64,000 nucleotides of DNA. Origin: Bifidobacterium parmae. GTDB lineage: Bacteria > Actinomycetota > Actinomycetes > Actinomycetales > Bifidobacteriaceae. Shown piece by piece: positions 54,663-64,000 of this stretch. Each line of letters starts with the position of its first letter. Positions within the stretch are counted from its first letter, which is position 1. The stretch is taken from NCBI RefSeq assembly GCF_002860365.1, contig NZ_NMWT01000016.1:1-64000 (forward strand), read 5' to 3'. The position numbers and the translations under genes were made by a program. Below the pieces are notes generated by a model. The model had not been told where the DNA came from and searched no databases. It worked only from the letters and a program-made list of their open reading frames with translations.

Positions 54663-55490
54663 TCAGAAATCGAAATCGTCCGGGTCGGCGCCGTTGCGGC
54701 GGCCGGTCTCCAGCGCGCTGACGGCGGCCATGTCGGCGGCGGTCAGGTTGAAGTCGAACACGTCGAAGTTCTGGCGGATGCGGTCGGCGTGCGTGGACTT
54801 CGGCAGGACGACCACGCCGCGCTGGATATGCCAGCGGATGACGACCTGCGCCGCCGACTTGCCGTACTTCGCGCCGATCTCGGCCAGACGCGGGTCGGCG
54901 AGCAGCGTGCCGCCGGTGCCGCCGAGCGGGCTCCACGCCTCGACGGCGATGCCGAGGCCGTGCGCGAAGTCGACGAGCTCCTGGTTCGCGAACTGCGGCG
55001 ACGATTCGATCTGGTCGGCCGCGGGCGTCACGTCGCTGTCCTTCAGCAGCTCTTCGAGATGATGGCGCTGGAAGTTGCTCACGCCGATCGCCTTCGCGCG
55101 GCCGGAGGCGTAGATCTCCTGCATATCGCTCCACGCCTGCCGCCAGCCGTCCGCCGGCCAGTGGATGAGATACAGGTCGACGTAGTCGACGCCCAGACGG
55201 TCGAGGCTTTCCTGGAACGCGTCCTTCGCGCGGTGCGCGCGGATGTCGTCGTTCCACAGCTTTGTCGTGAGGAAGATGTCCCCACGCGGCACGCCGGAGC
55301 GGCGGATGCCCTCGCCCACGGACTCCTCGTTGCCGTAGATTCTCGCCGTGTCGATGTGACGGTAGCCGGCTTCGAGCGCCGCCGTGACCGCGTTCACCGT
55401 CGTGTCGCCGTCCGGCGTCTGGAACACGCCCAATCCCACCTGCGGGATGACCGTGCCGTTGTTCAATGTGATCGTCGACTGGATAGCCAT
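54663..55490 (-). CDS. Aldo/keto reductase (2,5-diketo-gluconate reductase-like)
   Basis: 275-aa NADPH-dependent reductase. The tetrad is seen in YRHIDTARIYGNE (Asp, Tyr), FLTTKLWND (Lys) and YLIHWPADG (His); the coenzyme motif is VVLPKSTHADRIRQN. 'GVSNFQRHHLEELL' and 'QIESSPQFANQELVDF' place it in the AKR5-like group, although the usual 'NQIE.HP' reads DQIESSP. The substrate is unknown. The ATG at 55490 has GGAAGGGAG 6 nt upstream; the frame extends 20 codons further without support. It is divergent from the P-type ATPase. Confidence 0.9.
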   Translation of the reverse strand: MAIQSTITLNNGTVIPQVGLGVFQTPDGDTTVNAVTAALEAGYRHIDTARIYGNEESVGEGIRRSGVPRGDIFLTTKLWNDDIRAHRAKDAFQESLDRLGVDYVDLYLIHWPADGWRQAWSDMQEIYASGRAKAIGVSNFQRHHLEELLKDSDVTPAADQIESSPQFANQELVDFAHGLGIAVEAWSPLGGTGGTLLADPRLAEIGAKYGKSAAQVVIRWHIQRGVVVLPKSTHADRIRQNFDVFDFNLTAADMAAVSALETGRRNGADPDDFDF

Positions 55491-55569
55491 GACGCTCCCT
55501 TCCTGCGCAATGATGCCGTAATGATGTCGCGGTGATGCTGACGCAACCATTCTACGGAGCGACGCACGG

Positions 55570-55575
55570 TAGGGT
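55570..55575 (+). promoter_or_regulatory. -10 box of leaderless P-type ATPase transcript
   Basis: TAGGGT ends 7 nt before the ATG at 55583, with no ribosome-binding site. Confidence 0.45.
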
Positions 55576-55582
55576 AGTGGGC

Positions 55583-58411
55583 ATGAGTGCGAATTCAGCG
55601 ATTGGCGTGGGCGGCGATGTGAAGGAGACCGGTCTCACGGCCGCCGAGGTGCGGGCGCGCGTCTCGTCCGGGGCGGTCAACAAGGTGAAGGACTCCACGT
55701 CGCGTTCGGTGAAGGACATCGTGCGCGCCAACGTGTTCACGTTGTTCAACGGGATCATCCTCGCGGCGATGATCCTCGTGCTCGCCACCGGATCGTGGAA
55801 GGACGCGGTCTTCGGCTTCGTCATCATCATCAACACGGGCATCGGCATCGTCACCGAACTGCGCGCGAAACGCACGCTCGACCGGCTCTCCATCCTCGTC
55901 GCCTCCGACTATCTCGTGCGCCGCGACGGACGCGACGTGACCGTGCCGCACGACGGCATCGTCATGGACGACCTGCTGTGGGTTCGCTCCGGCGAACAGG
56001 TTCCCGCCGACGCCGAGATCATCCGCGACTGGGGGCTGGAACTCGACGAGTCGATGCTCACCGGCGAATCGCGCACCGTCCGCAAACATGAGGGCGACGA
56101 CGTCTACTCCGGCTCCACCGCCGTCTCCGGCATGGCGCTCACGCGCGTCACCGCCGTCGGCGCGAGGTCGTACGCGGCCACGCTCACCGCGAAGGCCAAG
56201 GTGTACAAGAAGACCGTCTCGGATCTCAACAAGGGCATCAACACGATCCTCAAGTTCATGACGTTCCTCGTCGTGCCGTTGTGCGTGCTGCTCATCATCT
56301 CCCAGATCCACACGGTCGGCGGATGGTCGGTCGCGCTCGCCACCGGGCAGTGGCGGCAGGCGGTCGTCTCCGCCGTCGCCGGCGTCGTCGGCATGATTCC
56401 GGAAGGACTCGTGCTGCTCACCTCGCTCAACTTTGCGGTCGCCGCGATGCGGCTCGCACGGCACGAGACGCTCGTGCAGGAGCTGGAATCCGTGGAGACG
56501 CTGGCGCGCGTCGACTGTCTGAACCTCGACAAGACCGGTACGATCACCGACGGCGGCATCGCGCTCGACCGGGTGGTCATGCTGCGGGATGACGGCGATG
56601 ATGCGGGTGGCGGTGATGGCGATGATGGCGGCATTGGCGATGCCGGCGATGATGACGGTGTGATGGCCGGGGAGCGGGAGACGATGCAGGCGCTCTACGA
56701 TCTCGCGAACGAGGAGCAGCCGAACGCGACCGGCCGCGCCGTGCTCGACGGATTGGCGAAGCGGGGGTACGCGCCGGGCGAGGTCGTGGCGCGCGTGCCG
56801 TTCTCGTCGTCGCGCAAGTGGAGCGCGGTGACGGTCGCGGGAGAGACCACCCCCAGTCGGCCTGCGGCCGACAGCCCCCGCCAGCGGGGGCGGAACGAGA
56901 AGGTTCGGCAGGAGTCCGGTGTGGTGCGCCAGCGGGGGCGGAACGAGAAGGTTCGGCAGGAGTCCGGTGTGGTGCGCCAGCTGGGGCGGAACGAGGAACG
57001 CGGGCGCACGACGACATGGTATCTGGGGGCGCCGGAGGTGCTGTTGGCCGCGTTGGACGGCGACCATGCGGCGCTGCTGGAACAGGTCGAGGCGATCGCG
57101 AAGGAAGGCAGCCGCGTGCTGCTCGTCGCGCGGGCGCGTACCGACGGACAAGGTGCGGTGCCCGGTTCCCGGCGGGGGTCCCTCCCTCAGTCGGCCCATG
57201 CCGACAGCTCCCTCGTCAGAGGAAGCCAAGATACGGTCGCGCTCGACCGGAGGGCGGTGCCGGTGGCGTTGGTGGTGTGCTCGGAGCGCGTGCGCGACGA
57301 CGCGGAGGCGACGCTCGCATGGTTCCGCGAACAGGGCGTGCGATGCCGCGTCATCTCCGGCGACAATCCCGTCACCGTCGGCGCGATCGCGCGCAAGGTG
57401 CGGCTCGCGGGCGAGAGGGACCCGCGCATCATGGACGCGCGCATGCTGCCCGACGATCCGGCCGAACTCGGCCGCATCCTCGAGGACGTCGACGTGGTCG
57501 GCCGCGTCCTGCCCGACCAGAAGAAGCTCATCGTCGACGCGTTGCACGCGCGCGGCTACACGGTCGCGATGACCGGCGACGGCGTCAACGACGCGCTCGC
57601 CCTGAAGGAGGCCGACCTCGGCATCGCGATGGGCAACGCCGCGCCCGCCACCAAGGCCGTCGCCCAGGTCGTGCTCGTCGACTCGAAATTCTCCCACCTG
57701 CCCGACGTGGTCGCCCGCGGCCGGCAGGTCATGGCCAACATGGAACGCGTCGCCGGCCTGTTCCTCGTCAAGACCGTGTACTCGGCGCTGATCTCGCTCG
57801 GCGTGGTCCTCACGGCCATCCCGTACCCGTATCTGCCGCGCCACATCACCTACATCGGCGCGCTCACCATCGGCATGCCGGCCTTCATCCTCGCGCTCGC
57901 GCCGAACACGCGACGCTACATCCCCGGCTTCCTCAAGCGCGTCGTCGGATTCGCGCTGCCCGGCGGCATCGCCACCGCACTGTCCGTGCTCATCACCGCA
58001 TGGACGCTGCCGCGCATCATGGGTTGGGACGTGGCCGGCTCGGCGGCGGACCTCGCCGCGCTGCGCGCCACCGAGGCGATCGTCCTGTTCGTCATGGGCG
58101 TGTTCGTGCTCGCCCGCGTCGCACGCCCCTTGAACGGCTGGCGCGGTGCGCTCGTCGCCGTGTTCGCCGCGGCCGGCGTCATCGGCATGTTCATCCCGTT
58201 CGTCGCACGCTTCTTCGCGCTCGTCGTTCCCACCGGCGACCTCGTCGCCCCCACGCTGATCGCGCTCGCCGGCGCTGCGGCCGTGTTCGCCGTCTGCATC
58301 GCCGTCGTGCCGTGGGCGTCGCGCACGGCGCTCGGCAGACTGCTCGGCCGCGCCGGCGGCCGGCCGGACGCGCGTTCCGGCGGACGCACGGACCGCCGCC
58401 GCGGCAGGTGA
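55583..58411 (+). CDS. Cation-transporting P-type ATPase (CtpE-like)
   Basis: 942-aa membrane pump. 'GLTAAEVRARVSSGAVN' and 'VRANVFTLFNGIILAAMILVLATGSWKDAVFGFVIIINTGIGIV' match the actinobacterial CtpE group (CtpE imports Ca2+ in mycobacteria; inferred here). The actuator motif LTGES (about 159), phosphorylation motif LDKTGTITDGG (about 316), MTGDGVNDALALKEADLGIAMG (about 662) and six C-terminal helices are intact. The nucleotide-binding domain carries unusual insertions: a Gly/Asp stretch (56580-56660), a translated repeat plus 16-residue tandem duplication (56847-56997) and a second translated repeat (57179-57225). The reading frame is preserved through all of them. Confidence 0.9.
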   Translation: MSANSAIGVGGDVKETGLTAAEVRARVSSGAVNKVKDSTSRSVKDIVRANVFTLFNGIILAAMILVLATGSWKDAVFGFVIIINTGIGIVTELRAKRTLDRLSILVASDYLVRRDGRDVTVPHDGIVMDDLLWVRSGEQVPADAEIIRDWGLELDESMLTGESRTVRKHEGDDVYSGSTAVSGMALTRVTAVGARSYAATLTAKAKVYKKTVSDLNKGINTILKFMTFLVVPLCVLLIISQIHTVGGWSVALATGQWRQAVVSAVAGVVGMIPEGLVLLTSLNFAVAAMRLARHETLVQELESVETLARVDCLNLDKTGTITDGGIALDRVVMLRDDGDDAGGGDGDDGGIGDAGDDDGVMAGERETMQALYDLANEEQPNATGRAVLDGLAKRGYAPGEVVARVPFSSSRKWSAVTVAGETTPSRPAADSPRQRGRNEKVRQESGVVRQRGRNEKVRQESGVVRQLGRNEERGRTTTWYLGAPEVLLAALDGDHAALLEQVEAIAKEGSRVLLVARARTDGQGAVPGSRRGSLPQSAHADSSLVRGSQDTVALDRRAVPVALVVCSERVRDDAEATLAWFREQGVRCRVISGDNPVTVGAIARKVRLAGERDPRIMDARMLPDDPAELGRILEDVDVVGRVLPDQKKLIVDALHARGYTVAMTGDGVNDALALKEADLGIAMGNAAPATKAVAQVVLVDSKFSHLPDVVARGRQVMANMERVAGLFLVKTVYSALISLGVVLTAIPYPYLPRHITYIGALTIGMPAFILALAPNTRRYIPGFLKRVVGFALPGGIATALSVLITAWTLPRIMGWDVAGSAADLAALRATEAIVLFVMGVFVLARVARPLNGWRGALVAVFAAAGVIGMFIPFVARFFALVVPTGDLVAPTLIALAGAAAVFAVCIAVVPWASRTALGRLLGRAGGRPDARSGGRTDRRRGR
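56847..56891. repeat. Family C palindromic element inside the P-type ATPase gene
   Basis: CCACCCCCA, then hairpin GTCGGCC-TGC-GGCCGAC (56856-56872), then GCCCCCGC/GCGGGGGC (56874-56891). This is the reverse-orientation layout of the intergenic element at 61516-61556. It is translated as 'TPSRPAADSPRQRG'. Confidence 0.75.
56881..56997 (+). repeat. 48-nt tandem duplication in the P-type ATPase gene
   Basis: 56881-56928 and 56929-56976 are identical; a third partial copy (56977-56997) has one substitution. Each unit encodes 16 residues, RQRGRNEKVRQESGVV in one register. 48 is a multiple of three, so copy-number change would keep the frame. Confidence 0.85.
57179..57225. repeat. Second family C element inside the P-type ATPase gene
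   Basis: CCCTCCCTCA, hairpin GTCGGC-CCAT-GCCGAC (57190-57205), then CTCCCTC-GTCA-GAGGAAG. It is translated as 'SLPQSAHADSSLVRGSQ', with no equivalent expected in this family. Confidence 0.7.
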
Positions 58412-58561
58412 ACGTTCACGCCGCACGCACGCCGCATCCGCGGCGCGGGCGGCGTATTGTCTCACGTTTCAAGCCGACACGCCAGAGGGAAAGTTACGTT
58501 CCCGTACCATTTCGAGTGGATAATCGGCGGCAACAGCCGGTTCCAATGATTCGGAGGAAGC

Positions 58562-61264
<2,703 letters not shown>

Positions 61265-61307
61265 GCGGCATATGGCCATGCCCGGCCGCAAGGCGGGACA
61301 AGAGAAG

Positions 61308-61336
61308 GGGGTTGGAACGGATCAGGTTCCAACCCC
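61308..61336. terminator. Terminator after acn
   Basis: GGGGTTGGAAC (61308-61318) pairs over 11 bp with GTTCCAACCCC (61326-61336) across a 7-nt loop, 43 nt after the acn stop. Confidence 0.75.
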
Positions 61337-61386
61337 TCCCTGCGTCGTACCCGGCCGGACCACCCTCCGACGCGCCACGCGCGCCA

Positions 61387-61556
61387 CCTCCCGCCAGCGG
61401 GAGGCCAGTGAACGACAATCCACGGGTGAGACCGTCGCCATGCCCCTGCCGGCGGGAAGCGAGTATGTCGGCTCCACCAGCGGGAGGCGAGAATCCGTAC
61501 GCGGGTGAGGTCGATGCCCCCGCCGGCGGGGGCTCCCGCGAAGCGGGTGGGGGTGG
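61387..61556. repeat. Family C palindromic elements between acn and the DUF262 gene
   Basis: A small hairpin CCTCCCG...CGGGAGG (61387-61404), a degenerate copy near 61443-61490, and a full element at 61516-61556 (GCCCCCG hairpin, CCCGCGAAGCGGG hairpin, TGGGGGTGG). The gap of about 300 bp holds no gene. Confidence 0.7.
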
Positions 61557-61565
61557 TTCCGCGCG

Positions 61566-63674
61566 TCAGCCGGCCTGCTGGCGGTACTGCTTCCAGATCT
61601 CCGAGAGCTTCATGCCGTCCGACGTGCGCCTCCATACGTCCAGGCCGCCGCTCGCCTTGCCGCCGGCCGCCGCCTTCGCCGCGGCCGTGGGGGAGGCGTG
61701 CTCGGATCCGTCGTCGAGACGGAACCTGCCGGTCTCGGTCACGGTCGCATACCAGCGTTCGCCCTTGCGCGGACGCTCCCAGACGAGCCTCTCGCCGGGG
61801 ATGAGCAGACCCGCCTTGACGACCTGACGGATCGTGACGCGCCGCGACCCGTGCGCCGGCTTGGCCGCGGCGGCCTCGACGAGCGCCTCGTTGCCCTTCC
61901 CGGTCAGATCCGTATGGTTCTCGTCGTAGCGAATCTGCCAATAGTCGGCGATGAGCCGGATCGTCTCCTCCTGACGGTGCCTGAGCATCGCCGGCGTGCA
62001 CTCGTTGAAGTCCTTCAGCCCGTCGGTCAGCGGGAACCGGCGCGAGTCGACGCGCACGAGAATGCGGTCGCGGCGCTTCCCGTATTCCGTGATCCTGTCG
62101 AGCTGGTCGGGCGCGCCCTGCGCGAGCGCCATGTTGCCGAGACGGTACATCCAATGGTCGTGGTCGTCCTGCGTCCAGTTCGCGAACGATGCGGACCGTT
62201 CGATGTCCAACGGCATGATGGCCAGCGCGCTCAGACGGCGCGGACGGGCGAGATGCGCGCCTGCGGCCTGCTCGTTCGCGCGGATGAGCAGCAGGCGGAT
62301 CAGTTCGTCGTCGCCCTGCATCTCGCCGTGCAGACGCACCAGGGCGCCGGTGCGGTCGTCGGCCTTGACGGACAGGCCGCGCACCAGATTCGTCGGATAC
62401 CCCTTGTCGAGGTCGCGGATCGCGGCCGTCATATGCCCGCGGCGGGTGAACGCGCTCACCCGGTTCAGCGTGTCGATGCCGGTGACGCGTTCCAATGCGG
62501 CGAGCACCTCGTTGAGACGCTGCATGTCGTGGCCGCCGAGCGTCTTCGCCGTCGCGTTCGCGCGTGCGGCGCGGCCGGCGCGCGACGCGAACGGCGACAC
62601 GTCGGGGGAGCCGAGGTTGCGGTACGAGTGGACGAGCGTCCACATGGCGACCGCCTTCCACTCGTGGTTGCGGTAGTCGTTCAACGCTTCGAGACGGAAC
62701 TTCACCTCGTCCGGCAAGACCGTGTCCGTGGAGTGGGCGATGACCTGCCATGCGGCGGCATACGGCGCGAGCACCGTTTCGATGAACGCGGGCACGTCGC
62801 CGGCGTCGATGCGCGGCTGCAGCACGTCGGCGAGGAACTCCTCGATGAGCTTGTCGGTGGAATGCTTGTGCGTGAGGATCATGTGCAGCGTCGCGAAGAA
62901 CTCCTCGGTGGACTGCGGATCGTCGCCGAGCGGATCCATGACGTCGTCCCAGCGCGCGGCGTACATGTCCATTTCCGCCGGCTTCAGCGCGGAGGTGGCG
63001 CGCGCCTTGAACACGTCGGACGCGGTGAGCGGGAGCCCCCGCATGTTCATCACGTCGAAGATGCGGTGCGCGCCGTCCAGATCGTCGGTGGTGACGATCA
63101 CCAACGTGACCATCTTGACCATGTACGAGGCGAACGCGCGGCGCTCCTCCTCGTCCAGGCCCGACAGTTCGTCGTAGACGCGCTTCGTGTTGCGCGTGAT
63201 GTTGCGCTGCGCGGCGGTCGTCCAATCCTCGTCGGTCAGATCGAACAGCGCCTCCAGATTGCCTTCCTGCACGTATTCGCGGAAGAACGCGGCGTCCCGT
63301 TCGCGCAGGGTGAGCCTCGGCTCGTTGGCGATGCCGCGCAGCTTGTCGCCCGGGTCGACGATGAGATGGTCGAGCAGGGTCATCCATTCGGGGTCGCGTT
63401 CCAGATCGCGCAACGCGGCGATGATGATCGACAGGGAGACGAGGCGCTGCTGGCCGTCGATCACCTCGTAGCGGGGGCCTCCCTCGCGCACCAGGATGAG
63501 CGAGCCGAGGAAGTAGGGGGTCTCCGGCGTCTTGCACGCCTCCAGCAGGTCGTTCACCAGTTGGAGGATGTTCTCCGGCCTCCAGATGTAGGCGCGTTGG
63601 AACGAGGGGATCGACAGGATGTAGTCCGGCGTGAACACGTCACCCAGCGGCAGTTCCTTGGCGTTGATACCCAT
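61566..63674 (-). CDS. DUF262 protein with DUF1524-like and RAMA-like C-terminus
   Basis: 702-aa GmrSD-type protein. The N-terminal DUF262 domain has the ParB/sulfiredoxin-like motif VIDGQQRLVSL (about 72-82) after 'FSIPSFQRAYIW'-like residues ('LSIPSFQRAYIWRPENI'). The DUF1524 region (about 470-590) keeps 'RLGNMALAQ' and 'RDRILVRV', but the expected HIxPQ catalytic His motif reads LAIMPLDIE. The last 80 residues ('LIPGERLVWERPRKGERWYATV', 'GSEHASPTAAAKAAAGG', 'GLDVWRRTSDGMKLSEIW') resemble a RAMA domain. It may be a modified-DNA sensor of a type IV restriction class. The ATG at 63674 follows GGAAGGAA. Confidence 0.8.
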   Translation of the reverse strand: MGINAKELPLGDVFTPDYILSIPSFQRAYIWRPENILQLVNDLLEACKTPETPYFLGSLILVREGGPRYEVIDGQQRLVSLSIIIAALRDLERDPEWMTLLDHLIVDPGDKLRGIANEPRLTLRERDAAFFREYVQEGNLEALFDLTDEDWTTAAQRNITRNTKRVYDELSGLDEEERRAFASYMVKMVTLVIVTTDDLDGAHRIFDVMNMRGLPLTASDVFKARATSALKPAEMDMYAARWDDVMDPLGDDPQSTEEFFATLHMILTHKHSTDKLIEEFLADVLQPRIDAGDVPAFIETVLAPYAAAWQVIAHSTDTVLPDEVKFRLEALNDYRNHEWKAVAMWTLVHSYRNLGSPDVSPFASRAGRAARANATAKTLGGHDMQRLNEVLAALERVTGIDTLNRVSAFTRRGHMTAAIRDLDKGYPTNLVRGLSVKADDRTGALVRLHGEMQGDDELIRLLLIRANEQAAGAHLARPRRLSALAIMPLDIERSASFANWTQDDHDHWMYRLGNMALAQGAPDQLDRITEYGKRRDRILVRVDSRRFPLTDGLKDFNECTPAMLRHRQEETIRLIADYWQIRYDENHTDLTGKGNEALVEAAAAKPAHGSRRVTIRQVVKAGLLIPGERLVWERPRKGERWYATVTETGRFRLDDGSEHASPTAAAKAAAGGKASGGLDVWRRTSDGMKLSEIWKQYRQQAG

Positions 63675-63914
63675 CTCATGTTCCTTCCGGCGTCTTCGGC
63701 CGAGCCCGCGGACCGCTGCGGGGCATGACGACCCTCTTTCGTTTTTGTCACGTAACAGCCTAGCAGCGCGCGGCCTGCTCCGCGGGCATCGCGCGCCCGA
63801 CGTGTTGCGACGTGGCTCACATGATTCGCCCGCGACCGGCCGGGCGCGGGTCTCGTTCCTCACGATCCGATGAGGTGCGGCCACGCCGGATGCGGGGCCG
63901 GCGGGATGGGCGGG
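63675..63914. other. Intergenic region upstream of the DUF262 gene
   Basis: 240 nt without a supported gene. It includes a TTTCGTTTTTG stretch near 63738 and a GC-rich near-palindrome at 63827-63848 (CCCGCG..CCGG/CCGG..CGCGGG) that could terminate the minus-strand gene ending at 63915. Confidence 0.4.
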
Positions 63915-64000
63915 CTATGGCCGCATCGGCAGGTCGGCGCGCTCCACGAGCCGGGCCATCTGCACGCGTCCCATCGCGAGCTTGTCCGCCGCGTTCGACA
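63915..64000 (-). CDS. 3' end of a minus-strand gene (partial)
   Basis: The minus-strand frame entering the window edge encodes 'SNAADKLAMGRVQMARLVERA' followed by 'DLPMRP' and a TAG at 63917-63915. The sequence looks like a helical C-terminus, with GC-rich codons and no stop up to the edge. The family cannot be told from 28 residues. Confidence 0.4.
   Translation of the reverse strand, partial: SNAADKLAMGRVQMARLVERADLPMRP

Noticed and set aside
55595-58465. A 956-residue minus-strand frame opposite the P-type ATPase.
   Set aside because: Asp/Gly/His/Arg-biased translation with no domain; the plus strand has all P-type ATPase motifs.

Overview
The window looks like chromosome of a high-GC actinobacterium, most likely a Bifidobacterium. 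The signs are very GC-rich third codon positions (which create long antisense shadow ORFs), a 24-residue bL37-type ribosomal protein, a SigH/RsrA-like pair, a DUF3710-DUF3159-TrmA-like block, a CtpE-like ATPase, a fused oligopeptide ABC ATPase and a LacI-type operator of the kind common in bifidobacteria. The genus is an inference from gene content; I ran no database search. I saw no rRNA, tRNA, CRISPR array, prophage or insertion sequence.

Layout. 1-7 kb: two SWIM zinc-finger proteins, one in a two-gene unit with a paralogue of its own helical domain, then an aldo/keto reductase, a nitrilase-family amidase, a metallophosphoesterase and an AbiEi/DUF559-like protein. 7.1-7.8 kb: a gene-free block of palindromic and degenerate tandem repeats. 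7.8-13.2 kb: folC and smc. 13.2-18.5 kb (minus strand): two murE-like genes (the upstream one frameshifted), an ATP-grasp ligase and an aspartate-racemase-like gene, which together read as a cell-wall cross-bridge module. 18.7-19.9 kb: ECF-type sigma factor, Cys-rich anti-sigma and bL37. 20-29 kb: galM, ispH, asnB, typA, a membrane protein, pheA and tyrA. 29-34 kb: a MacB/FtsX-like ABC exporter and a XerC/D-type recombinase. 34-40 kb: the oppA-oppB-oppC-oppDF peptide importer with a strong terminator after oppA. 40-45 kb: xthA, DUF3710, DUF3159, a TrmA-like methyltransferase and a lipoprotein-like protein.

45.0-54.6 kb is an accessory island of lower GC, lowest in hsdS. It carries a second block of the palindromes seen at 7.2 kb, a frameshifted small gene, an orphan Phd/YefM-like antitoxin and a type I restriction-modification system (hsdR, hsdM, hsdS). 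Its specificity locus is a DNA-inversion system: one complete hsdS, one inverted 5' half, one inverted 3' half and a dedicated tyrosine recombinase, separated by four copies of a 19-bp core, two of them embedded in a perfect 91-bp inverted repeat. The silent 3' half is in frame with the recombinase, so inversion could also create HsdS-recombinase fusions. This is the most striking system in the window.

54.6-64 kb: a second aldo/keto reductase, a CtpE-like P-type ATPase whose nucleotide-binding region contains translated copies of an intergenic palindromic repeat, aconitase, a DUF262 protein with an apparently degenerate nuclease domain plus a RAMA-like C-terminus, and the 3' end of one more minus-strand gene.

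Several genes (sigma factor, pheA, xthA, the P-type ATPase) have a TANNNT -10 box 7-8 nt before the start codon and no convincing Shine-Dalgarno, which predicts leaderless mRNAs. Others rely on clear AGGAGG-type sites and on ATGA/GTGA stop-start overlaps.
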